This document shows positions 1 to 5,620 of a stretch of 7,203 nt of DNA, piece after piece (the stretch's first letter is position 1; each line of letters begins with the position of its first letter). The notes beneath the pieces are model-generated. The model was not told where the DNA came from, made no database searches, and saw only the letters and a list, made by a program, of their open reading frames with translations. The DNA is from Actinomycetota bacterium (GTDB lineage Bacteria; Actinomycetota; Actinomycetes; Actinomycetales; Microbacteriaceae). The DNA is taken from NCBI GenBank assembly GCA_009699665.1, contig WLNS01000071.1:1-7203 (forward strand). Reading direction: 5' to 3'. The position numbers and the translations under genes were made by a program.

Positions 1-2493
1 AAGACACTGGTGGCGACACTGGCGGCCTATCTCAATGCCATCGCCGGTCGAGGTGTGCACGTCGTTACGGTGAACGACTATCTCGCCGGCTATCGGGGTG
101 AGTTAATGGGTCGCGTTTACCGGGCCCTCGGTATGACGACGGGCGTGAACATAGCGGGCCAAACTCCGGCCGAACGACGCGAACAGTACCTGTCAGACAT
201 TACCTACGGCACGAACAACGAATTTGGTTTTGACTACCTGCGCGACAACATGGCGTGGCAGGCTTCTGACCGAGTGCAGCGCGGTCACTACTACGCGATC
301 GTTGACGAGGTTGACTCGATTTTGATTGACGAGGCTCGCACGCCGCTGATTATCTCGGGACCCGCTTCAGGAGAGGCCAACCGCTGGTTCAAAGAGTTCG
401 CCACCATCGCTGACACCCTTCTGGAGGGCACCGATTTCGAGGTTGACGAAAAGAAGCGCACGGTGGGTGTGCTTGAGCCGGGCATCGAAAAGGTCGAAGA
501 CTATCTCGGCATCGAAAACTTGTATGAGTCGGCCAACACGCCGCTGATTTCTTTTCTCAACAATTCCCTCAAGGCCCGATCCCTGTTCAAACGCGACAAA
601 GACTATGTCGTGATGAACGGTGAGGTGCTGATCGTTGATGAGCACACAGGTCGCATTCTGGCTGGCCGTCGCTACAACGAGGGCATCCACCAGGCCATTG
701 AGGCCAAAGAGGGTGTTGAGGTCAAGGCCGAGAATCAGACGCTGGCAACAGTGACCCTGCAAAACTACTTCCGCATGTACGAGAAGCTTTCGGGAATGAC
801 GGGTACGGCCGAGACTGAGGCCAGCGAGTTCATGAGCACCTACAAGCTGGGCGTCGTGCCCATTCCCACAAACCGGCCGATGGTGCGTAAAGACAAATCA
901 GACCTCATCTTCAAGAACGAAATCATCAAATTTGAGCGGGTCGCCGACGACATTCAAGAGCGCCACGGACTGGGGCAGCCCGTGCTCGTGGGAACGACCT
1001 CGGTCGAAAAGAGCGAGTACCTCTCTAAGTTGTTGGCCAAACGCGGCATTCGCCACGAGGTCTTGAACGCCAAGAATCACGCTCGCGAAGCGGCCATCGT
1101 CGCACAGGCGGGCCGTTTTGGTTCGGTCACTGTCGCCACGAACATGGCGGGTCGCGGTACCGACATCATGCTCGGTGGCAACGCAGAGTTTATGGCCGTT
1201 TCGGCCTTGGCCGCCAAGGGTCTCGATCCCACGGAAAACCCCGAGGAATACCAGAAGGCGTGGAGCCCGGAGTTCGAGTCGGTAAAGCAGGACGTGGCCA
1301 AGGAGGCCGCCAAAGTCATCGCCGCGGGTGGTCTCTACGTGCTCGGCACCGAGCGCCATGAGTCGCGCCGCATCGACAATCAGCTGCGTGGGCGTTCGGG
1401 ACGTCAGGGTGACCCCGGAGAGAGCCGCTTCTATCTGTCCCTCACCGATGACCTCATGCGCCTGTTTAACGCCGGCATGGCCGATTCCTTCATGGGTCGT
1501 GGCCTAGATGACCAGGCCATTGAATCCTCTCTGGTGTCGCGAGCTATTCGTTCGGCCCAGTCGCAGGTCGAGGCGCGTAACGCTGAAGTGCGCAAAAACG
1601 TGCTGAAGTACGACGACGTGTTGAATCGCCAGCGTGAGGCGATCTACCACGATCGTGGCCGCATTCTCGAGGGCGATGACCTGCGTGACCGTGCCCTGGA
1701 TTTCATCTCTGATGTTGTTGATGAGGCGATCACGGTGCACTGTGGCGACGGAAACGGCGACGACTGGGACTTCGATGCCCTGTGGGCGGAGCTGCGCACC
1801 ATCTATCCCGTTTCCATTTCTATCGACGAGGTGATTGCCGAGGCGGGCACGAAGGGCCGGGTCAACCGCGAGTTCATGCGCCGCGAGATTCAGTCGGATG
1901 CGTCGCTGGCCTACGCCCGTCGCGAGTCCACACTCGGTGAGCCTGCCATGCGAGAGCTGGAGCGTCGCGTGGTTCTCTCGGTGATCGACCGTCGTTGGCG
2001 CGACCACCTCTACGAGATGGACTACTTGAAAGACGGCATCGGACTTCGAGCGATGGCTCAGCGTGACCCGCTTGTTGAGTACCAGCGTGAAGGTTTTGCT
2101 CTCTATTCGACCATGATGGACGCCATCAAGAGCGAGTCGGTCGGCTTTCTGTACAACCTCGAGGTTCAGGTGCAGGTTGCCGAGGGCGACCCGAACCACC
2201 CGAGCGTCGCGGCCAAGGGACTTGAGGGTGTCGCGGTTCCCACTCAGTTGAGCTACATCGCTCCCGACGAAGAGGGGCACGCTGAAATTCGTGACCAGCG
2301 CGGTCGGGTTGAGCAGGCGGCAACAGAACGCGCGCGTCAGGCCGAAGCAGCTGCACGACAGGGGACTCCCGAACGGGTGCAGCCCGTCGACCCCGGCCAG
2401 GCCGGTGCCAGTCGGGGCGCATTCGGACAGCGCGTCGAGTCGGATGCACCACCGATGAATCGTCGCGACCGCCGCAACCAGGGCCGTCGTTAA
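1..2493 (+). CDS. secA: Preprotein translocase ATPase SecA (5'-truncated by window edge)
   Basis: SecA is the cytoplasmic motor that binds SecYEG and drives unfolded secretory proteins across the membrane with ATP. The frame is open from base 1: the first two codons, K-T, are the end of the Walker A motif (GEGKT), so about 100 N-terminal residues lie outside the window, and 830 residues are present. Visible in order, numbered from the first codon: VNDYLA near residue 24; Walker B DEVD at 102-105 running into the IDEARTPLIISG segment; the preprotein-crosslinking region after it; GMTGTAETEASEF near 265; NMAGRGTDIMLGGN near 381; the arginine-finger region RGRSGRQGDPG near 463; the helical scaffold (YDDVLNRQRE, near 538); and DRRWRDHLYEMDYLKDGIGLR near 663, the IRA1/two-helix-finger region. 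All motifs are intact, which fits the essential SecA1 form rather than a shortened SecA2. The tail is a charged Ala/Gln/Arg-rich linker ending NRRDRRNQGRR, without the cysteine-rich SEC-C zinc motif. The stop is TAA, 12 bp from the stop of the convergent transporter gene. Confidence 0.98.
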   Translation, partial: KTLVATLAAYLNAIAGRGVHVVTVNDYLAGYRGELMGRVYRALGMTTGVNIAGQTPAERREQYLSDITYGTNNEFGFDYLRDNMAWQASDRVQRGHYYAIVDEVDSILIDEARTPLIISGPASGEANRWFKEFATIADTLLEGTDFEVDEKKRTVGVLEPGIEKVEDYLGIENLYESANTPLISFLNNSLKARSLFKRDKDYVVMNGEVLIVDEHTGRILAGRRYNEGIHQAIEAKEGVEVKAENQTLATVTLQNYFRMYEKLSGMTGTAETEASEFMSTYKLGVVPIPTNRPMVRKDKSDLIFKNEIIKFERVADDIQERHGLGQPVLVGTTSVEKSEYLSKLLAKRGIRHEVLNAKNHAREAAIVAQAGRFGSVTVATNMAGRGTDIMLGGNAEFMAVSALAAKGLDPTENPEEYQKAWSPEFESVKQDVAKEAAKVIAAGGLYVLGTERHESRRIDNQLRGRSGRQGDPGESRFYLSLTDDLMRLFNAGMADSFMGRGLDDQAIESSLVSRAIRSAQSQVEARNAEVRKNVLKYDDVLNRQREAIYHDRGRILEGDDLRDRALDFISDVVDEAITVHCGDGNGDDWDFDALWAELRTIYPVSISIDEVIAEAGTKGRVNREFMRREIQSDASLAYARRESTLGEPAMRELERRVVLSVIDRRWRDHLYEMDYLKDGIGLRAMAQRDPLVEYQREGFALYSTMMDAIKSESVGFLYNLEVQVQVAEGDPNHPSVAAKGLEGVAVPTQLSYIAPDEEGHAEIRDQRGRVEQAATERARQAEAAARQGTPERVQPVDPGQAGASRGAFGQRVESDAPPMNRRDRRNQGRR

Positions 2494-2507
2494 AAACGAT
2501 TTCGTTT
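2494..2507. terminator. Weak AT-rich hairpin between convergent secA and transporter genes
   Basis: Right after the secA stop, AAACGA (2494-2499) and TCGTTT (2502-2507) form a perfect 6-bp inverted repeat around TT, overlapping the stop codon of the minus-strand gene. A-rich sequence on the left and T-rich on the right would give each transcript a short U-run, so a bidirectional terminator is conceivable. The stem is short, AT-rich and its loop is tight, so it is weak by normal criteria. A second poor candidate for secA lies inside the transporter 3' end: GGC-CTCG-GCC at 2532-2541 followed by five T at 2545-2549. Confidence 0.22.
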
Positions 2508-3771
2508 ATCCCTCGGGGCTGTGGGCACCTTGGCCTCGGCCGGCTTTTTCGCGGGGAACATCGACCATAACGCGGCGGTGTAGCAAGATCAGCGGGAATA
2601 TGCCGGCGAGCGCAGAGCCGATCAGAAAAACGTAGTCAAGCGTCCAATCGCGCGAGAAGCTGTGGATGAAGCCCACGGTCAGTGGGCCGAGCGCTCCGAT
2701 GAGATACCCGACGCCCTGGGTCATGCCGCTCAGCGCAACGGCGCCGGCTGGTCCCGACGTGCGCAGATTGATGAGCACGAGGGGAATCGTAAAGAAGATC
2801 ATGCCCAGGCCGCTGAGCGCAACCCAGAGCCAGGTTGCCGTCGCGGGGATCAGCCACAGGCCGAGGGTGCCCGAAATGATGACCACCATACCAACCACAA
2901 TGAGTGGAGCCATTGACTTCAGTCGGGTAATGAACAGAGGACCAAAGAGGCTGGTGAGCACTGACATGAATGTGTAGAAGGCCAGCATGACTCCCGTGTC
3001 TGCCTCGGACATTCCGATTCTTTCCTGAAGCATCACGGGCAGCCAGGCCCACATGACGTAACAGTTAACGGCGGCGATCGCGAAAGAGGTTGTGATGGCC
3101 CACGACGTGGGAGAGGTCCATACGCGTCGGGTCACACCGGGGTCATTAATACTCGCAAAAACTGACGCGCGGCCCCGTTCGCGAATAATCTGCAACACCC
3201 ACGGCACCAGTGCCAGAACGGCGATGTAGCCCCACGTGGCAATAGACATGCGCCAGTCGGCACCCGCCGCAAGTGGTGCTGCGAGGTACGCCGGAATGAC
3301 ACTGCCGAGCACCGCCAAGAAGAGATAGATCGTCGACATGCCCCCAATGCGATCGGGAAAAAATTTCTTGACCAGCGGCGGCAAAATCACGTTTGCAGCA
3401 CCGGTGCCGGCCATCGATACGAAGCTCCAGGCAAGAAATGAACCGGTGTCGTGACTCAGCGCCCGAAGCAGCTCACCGAGACCGATGGCGCTGGCGGCCA
3501 CGATGATTGACCACTCGAGCCCGATGCGTCGTGCCATGAACGGGGCGAGTGCACCAAAGACCGCGAAGGTAAAGGGAGCCAGCATTCCGAGCAGCCCAAT
3601 GCTGAGGGCGTCGAAGTGAATGTCTTTTTCTATGGTCAGCAGAATCGGCGAGACGGCGGTGGCCGCCGAGCGAAGCCCGAGGGCCACAAGAAATATTCCG
3701 GCGAAGACCAAGAATCGTCCCCGGATGAGCGGACGTGGCGTTGCGATTGATGTGGACGACATTCGTGGCAT
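2506..3771 (-). CDS. MFS transporter, CynX/NimT-like family
   Basis: This 421-residue integral membrane protein has about 12 hydrophobic segments in two halves, separated by a charged cytoplasmic loop near residues 196-222 (IIRERGRASVF...). Approximate helices start near residues 19, 56, 86, 108, 145, 173, 224, 258, 287, 309, 340 and 378. The N-terminal pattern GLRSAATAVSPIL, the LLRAL in helix 3, NVILPPLVKKFFPDR after helix 4 and WAWLPVMLQERIGMS in the second half match the CynX (cyanate) / NimT (2-nitroimidazole) group of the major facilitator superfamily. The motif-A region is degenerate (APFMARRIG near 77). Members are secondary transporters in the cytoplasmic membrane, mostly of unknown substrate, so cyanate should not be assumed. 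No cyanase or carbonic anhydrase gene is visible alongside. The chosen start gives MPRMSST. A second ATG at 3762 is as likely, because the only purine-rich stretch upstream (GAGAG, 3774-3778) sits 2 nt from the first ATG and 11 nt from the second. The gene is divergent from the hydrolase genes and convergent with secA. Confidence 0.9.
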   Translation of the reverse strand: MPRMSSTSIATPRPLIRGRFLVFAGIFLVALGLRSAATAVSPILLTIEKDIHFDALSIGLLGMLAPFTFAVFGALAPFMARRIGLEWSIIVAASAIGLGELLRALSHDTGSFLAWSFVSMAGTGAANVILPPLVKKFFPDRIGGMSTIYLFLAVLGSVIPAYLAAPLAAGADWRMSIATWGYIAVLALVPWVLQIIRERGRASVFASINDPGVTRRVWTSPTSWAITTSFAIAAVNCYVMWAWLPVMLQERIGMSEADTGVMLAFYTFMSVLTSLFGPLFITRLKSMAPLIVVGMVVIISGTLGLWLIPATATWLWVALSGLGMIFFTIPLVLINLRTSGPAGAVALSGMTQGVGYLIGALGPLTVGFIHSFSRDWTLDYVFLIGSALAGIFPLILLHRRVMVDVPREKAGRGQGAHSPEG

Positions 3772-3784
3772 GTCTCTCAGTCAA

Positions 3785-3796
3785 TCAAACATTTGA
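3785..3796. promoter_or_regulatory. Perfect short inverted repeat upstream of the transporter (possible operator)
   Basis: TCAAA and TTTGA flank a CA spacer, giving a 12-bp AT-rich inverted repeat whose near edge is 13 bp upstream of the transporter ATG. This is where a repressor could block transporter transcription or translation initiation. The arm is only 5 bp, so chance occurrence is quite possible. No promoter for the transporter could be assigned with confidence in this region. Confidence 0.3.
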
Positions 3797-3800
3797 CGCC

Positions 3801-3820
3801 TCACTGTATGACCTGAGTGA
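3801..3820. promoter_or_regulatory. TCACT-N10-AGTGA dyad in divergent intergenic region (possible operator)
   Basis: The five-base arms TCACT (3801-3805) and AGTGA (3816-3820) are perfect inverted repeats spaced so that their centres are 15 bp apart, about one and a half helical turns. The dyad lies between the transporter start and the rightward hydrolase promoter, 26 bp upstream of that promoter's -35 box. Such a position would suit a dimeric regulator acting on one or both genes. Only the outer five bases of each arm match, so this is a candidate only. Confidence 0.3.
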
Positions 3821-3845
3821 CGAGTTAACGTTTTGGCGCCGCCCC

Positions 3846-3874
3846 TTGTCGTGTCTTCGCCCGGCAAGTAGAGT
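3846..3874 (+). promoter_or_regulatory. Sigma70-type promoter for first hydrolase gene
   Basis: The -35 box TTGTCG (3846-3851) and -10 box TAGAGT (3869-3874) each match four of six consensus bases and are separated by the optimal 17 bp. Transcription would start near 3881, giving a leader of about 45 nt that ends with the ribosome binding site AAAGAGG (3913-3919), 6 nt before the ATG. The architecture recurs in front of the hyuA-like gene (TTGTCG-N17-CAGAGT, in both cases followed by CG). Confidence 0.55.
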
Positions 3875-3925
3875 CGCACACAGTGGCAACCGACGAAGGG
3901 CGCCACAACACGAAAGAGGTTTGTT

Positions 3926-4657
3926 ATGGCACGCATCGTTCTCGTTCACGGAGCATTTCACGAAAAGTCGTGTTGGGATGGCGCCAAGGCCGCGCTTGAG
4001 GCGCGCGGGCATCGTGTCGAAGCCTTCGATCTTCCTGGTCACGGTGAAGATAAGACGCCGCTCGAGCAGGTGACCCTTCAGGTGTATGCCGATCGCGTGG
4101 TCGAGCAGCTGAAGTCTGATCCCGAACCGGCCGTCTTGCTGGGCCACAGCATGGGCGGCATGGTGGTCACCCAGGCCGCCGATGATTTCCTTGCCGGCGG
4201 AGGTGAACTGAAGCAGGTGATTTATGCCTCTGCGTTCCTTCCCGAAGACGGACAGAGTCTGGTTGATCTGGCTGGCCTGCCCGAGGGCGCTGGCGACATG
4301 GTGCAGGCGAATGTGCAGGTCTCAGGAGAGCCTCCCATCGGAGTTCTCTCCACAGAGCACGCCATTGCGGCGTTCTACGGTGAGTGCGATGCCGATGTGG
4401 CTCAAGCTGCGGCCGCGCGCCTGGGGCCTCAGCCCATTCTGGCGTTCGTGATGCCGGTCAGTATTGATAACAATCGTGCGGTCACCCGGCGTTACGTGGT
4501 GACCGGCAAAGATCACGCTCTGCCCACCGCGTTGCAGCGTCGCTTGTCGAAGCACGCCAGCGTTGTTGAGGTCGCCGAGATCGATACCGATCACTCGGCC
4601 TTCCTGTCGAAGGCGGATGAATTTGTCGACGTCGTTGACAGGTTCGCGCGTAGCTAG
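3926..4657 (+). CDS. Alpha/beta hydrolase, esterase / hydroxynitrile-lyase-like, copy 1
   Basis: This 243-residue soluble protein has no signal peptide or membrane segment. It has a complete alpha/beta-hydrolase core: the first strand and oxyanion-loop sequence IVLVHGAFH (residues 4-12), AFDLPGHGED after strand 3, the nucleophile elbow GHSMGG with Ser75, the acid Asp196 in VTGKDHALP, and His223 in DTDHSAF. Spacing and motifs resemble the small plant-methylesterase / hydroxynitrile-lyase-like group (triad Ser-Asp-His, cap inserted after strand 6, here roughly residues 107-186). Family members cleave esters or amides or catalyse C-C bond chemistry, and the substrate cannot be read from sequence. 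The ATG start is fixed by AAAGAGG (3913-3919) at a 6-nt spacing and by the first beta strand beginning at once. It is probably the first gene of a unit with copy 2, which follows 70 bp downstream on the same strand. Length is normal for the family and no lesions are visible. Confidence 0.93.
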   Translation: MARIVLVHGAFHEKSCWDGAKAALEARGHRVEAFDLPGHGEDKTPLEQVTLQVYADRVVEQLKSDPEPAVLLGHSMGGMVVTQAADDFLAGGGELKQVIYASAFLPEDGQSLVDLAGLPEGAGDMVQANVQVSGEPPIGVLSTEHAIAAFYGECDADVAQAAAARLGPQPILAFVMPVSIDNNRAVTRRYVVTGKDHALPTALQRRLSKHASVVEVAEIDTDHSAFLSKADEFVDVVDRFARS

Positions 4658-4660
4658 ACT
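4635..4660 (+). promoter_or_regulatory. Possible internal promoter for second hydrolase
   Basis: A perfect -35 consensus TTGACA (4635-4640) lies in the last codons of copy 1, and a TAGACT -10-like box (4655-4660) overlaps its stop codon. The 14-bp spacer is too short for a good sigma70 promoter, which is the main reason for doubt. An 8-bp palindrome GGTGCACC (4661-4668) follows directly where transcription would begin. Readthrough from the promoter at 3846-3874 is the simpler explanation for expression of copy 2. Confidence 0.25.
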
Positions 4661-4716
4661 GGTGCACCCCGACACTCGTGCCGGTTGCGCTCGCGGCTCG
4701 GCATCACTTCAACCTC

Positions 4717-4720
4717 AGGG
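4717..4720 (+). promoter_or_regulatory. Ribosome binding site deciding the start of copy 2
   Basis: AGGG (4717-4720) precedes two consecutive ATG codons at 4725 and 4728. Spacing is 4 nt to the first and 7 nt to the second. The second gives MARFVLVHG, which aligns exactly with MARIVLVHG of copy 1, so 4728 is preferred. Confidence 0.55.
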
Positions 4721-4727
4721 ATAGATG

Positions 4728-5465
4728 ATGGCTCGTTTTGTCTTAGTTCACGGTGCCATGGGCAACGCGTCGGTGTGGCCCCCGTCGTTCATTGCGGGTC
4801 TCGAAGCCAAGGGTCACACCGTCGAGGCATTTGATCTTCCGGCGCAGGGGGCAGACCCCACTCCGAAAGAAGACGTGACGCTTCAGATGTACGCTGACCG
4901 CACGGTGCAACAGTTGCGCTGGCGCCCCGAACCGGCCGTTTTGGTCGGCCACTCGATGGGCGGCATGGTTGTCACTCAGGCCGCCGATGACTTTGTGGCC
5001 GCCGGGGGAGAACTTGCTCAGGTGGTGTACCTCACGGCTTTCCTGCCGAGAAACGGACAATCTCTGCTCGATCTCGCGGGCTCTCCCGAAAATGCCGGCG
5101 ACCAAGTGCAGGCGAACCTGACGGTTTCTGGCGAGCCACCCATCGGCGTCTTTGATGTCGAGGCAGCACCCCAAGCGTTGTTCAACACCACCAGCGCTGA
5201 GGTCCTGGCAACCCTGCCGGCGACCTACATGGAATCGCAGCCCATCATTCCGTTTACGAATCCCGTGACCATTACTGATGACCGCCCACTCACGCGCCGC
5301 TTCATCTTTGCCCTTCAGGACCTAGCCATCCGGCCCGCGATGCAGCGCAAGATGGCTGCAGCAACGGCGGTTGTTGAGACGGTCGAGATTGATGCCGACC
5401 ACATGGTGTTCTCGTCGGCCCCCACTGAACTGATCGAGGTTCTCGATAGGTTCGCGCGCAGCTAG
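4728..5465 (+). CDS. Alpha/beta hydrolase, esterase / hydroxynitrile-lyase-like, copy 2
   Basis: This 245-residue cytoplasmic paralogue of the preceding gene carries the same core: FVLVHGAMG (residues 4-12), AFDLPAQGAD, GHSMGG with nucleophile Ser76, acid Asp198 in ALQDLAI, and His225 in DADHMVF. Compared with copy 1, the oxyanion-loop neighbours change from AFHEKSCW to AMGNASVW. The cap (about 108-188) is diverged: copy 1 has GECDADVAQ where copy 2 has NTTSAEVLA. The residue after the catalytic His changes from Ser to Met, and the residues after the acid change from HALP to LAIR. These changes lie around the expected active site, so a shifted substrate range is likely while catalysis is retained. 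An ATG 3 bp upstream (4725) is an alternative start adding one Met. The gap to copy 1 is 70 bp and to the hyuA-like gene 155 bp, all on the same strand. Confidence 0.93.
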   Translation: MARFVLVHGAMGNASVWPPSFIAGLEAKGHTVEAFDLPAQGADPTPKEDVTLQMYADRTVQQLRWRPEPAVLVGHSMGGMVVTQAADDFVAAGGELAQVVYLTAFLPRNGQSLLDLAGSPENAGDQVQANLTVSGEPPIGVFDVEAAPQALFNTTSAEVLATLPATYMESQPIIPFTNPVTITDDRPLTRRFIFALQDLAIRPAMQRKMAAATAVVETVEIDADHMVFSSAPTELIEVLDRFARS

Positions 5466-5531
5466 CCCTTTCGAACGTGCGTCACGCGCGCCCGACCCTG
5501 CGGCCGGTCTCATTTTGACACACGACGGGCG
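5466..5531 (+). other. Spacer after copy 2 with weak hairpins and an orphan TTGACA
   Basis: CGTGCG (5476-5481) and CGCGCG (5485-5490) can form a 6-bp stem with one G-U pair and a 3-nt loop, but no T-run follows. GACC (5494-5497) and GGTC (5506-5509) form a shorter stem followed by TCATTTT (5510-5516), which is a poor terminator at best. A perfect TTGACA occurs at 5515-5520, but no acceptable -10 box sits 16-18 bp downstream. No coding potential is seen in this stretch. Confidence 0.3.
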
Positions 5532-5560
5532 TTGTCGCCTCGGGCTCGGGGTGACAGAGT
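5532..5560 (+). promoter_or_regulatory. Candidate promoter for the hyuA-like gene
   Basis: TTGTCG (5532-5537) and CAGAGT (5555-5560) are separated by 17 bp, the same spacing and nearly the same boxes as the promoter of the first hydrolase, and both -10 boxes are followed by CG. The -10 box lacks the consensus first T, which weakens it. Transcription would begin near 5567, giving a leader of about 54 nt that contains the palindrome at 5573-5585. Confidence 0.4.
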
Positions 5561-5572
5561 CGAAGGGAGCGA

Positions 5573-5585
5573 CACGGTCACCGTG
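5573..5585. promoter_or_regulatory. Perfect 13-bp palindrome, possible operator
   Basis: CACGGT and ACCGTG are exact inverted repeats around a single central C (5579). The site lies just downstream of the predicted transcription start and about 36 bp before the start codon, a classical place for a repressor such as a GntR or TetR family dimer. The one-base centre argues against an RNA hairpin and for a DNA-binding site. No regulator gene is present in the window. Confidence 0.4.
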
Positions 5586-5609
5586 ACGAAAGCAAAATCC
5601 GGGGCCCGC

Positions 5610-5616
5610 AAGGAGG
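5610..5616 (+). promoter_or_regulatory. Strong ribosome binding site fixing a TTG start
   Basis: AAGGAGG lies 4 nt upstream of TTG at 5621. The reading frame has an upstream stop (TGA, 5552-5554) and no ATG or GTG between that stop and 5621. The TTG is followed at once by the family N-terminus YRISVDTGGTFTD. Together these leave TTG as the only sensible start. Confidence 0.85.
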
Positions 5617-5620
5617 CATC

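Larger units (their letters stand above)
3926..5465 (+). repeat. Tandem gene duplication of the two hydrolase genes
   Basis: The two adjacent genes are paralogues, alignable from MAR(I/F)VLVHGA to the shared C-terminus DRFARS, with well over half of residues identical by eye. Conservation is patchy in the DNA. Positions 4121-4189 and 4926-4994, around the nucleophile elbow, differ at only about 11 of 69 bases. The final 21 bases including the stop (4637-4657 and 5445-5465) differ at two. The cap regions and the stretch before the catalytic His are much more diverged. This is the pattern of an older tandem duplication with functional constraint or local gene conversion. Confidence 0.85.

Noticed and set aside
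1504..2280. 258-codon open frame on the minus strand inside secA
   Set aside because: It lies wholly opposite well-conserved SecA codons. Its translation shows no recognisable family and it has no convincing ribosome binding site, so it is a GC-driven shadow.
2506..3771. Calling the transporter a cyanate transporter (cynX)
   Set aside because: The resemblance is at family level only. No cyanase or carbonic anhydrase gene is adjacent, and most relatives have unknown substrates.
3735..4073. Plus-strand 112-codon open frame crossing the intergenic region
   Set aside because: It overlaps the transporter 5' end and the first hydrolase out of frame, and the strong ribosome binding site at 3913-3919 serves the hydrolase start instead.
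3785..4147. Minus-strand open frame across the divergent intergenic region and the first hydrolase start
   Set aside because: Its sequence is simply the complement of hydrolase codons and control region, with no start signals or family resemblance.
5515..5520. Perfect TTGACA as -35 box of a hyuA promoter
   Set aside because: No acceptable -10 hexamer lies 16-18 bp downstream (the region reads GC-rich CCTCGG), so the TTGTCG/CAGAGT pair is preferred.
5600..5608. CGGG-G-CCCG short palindrome just before the ribosome binding site
   Set aside because: The four-base GC arms in GC-rich DNA are too short to call a regulatory element, and it is probably chance.
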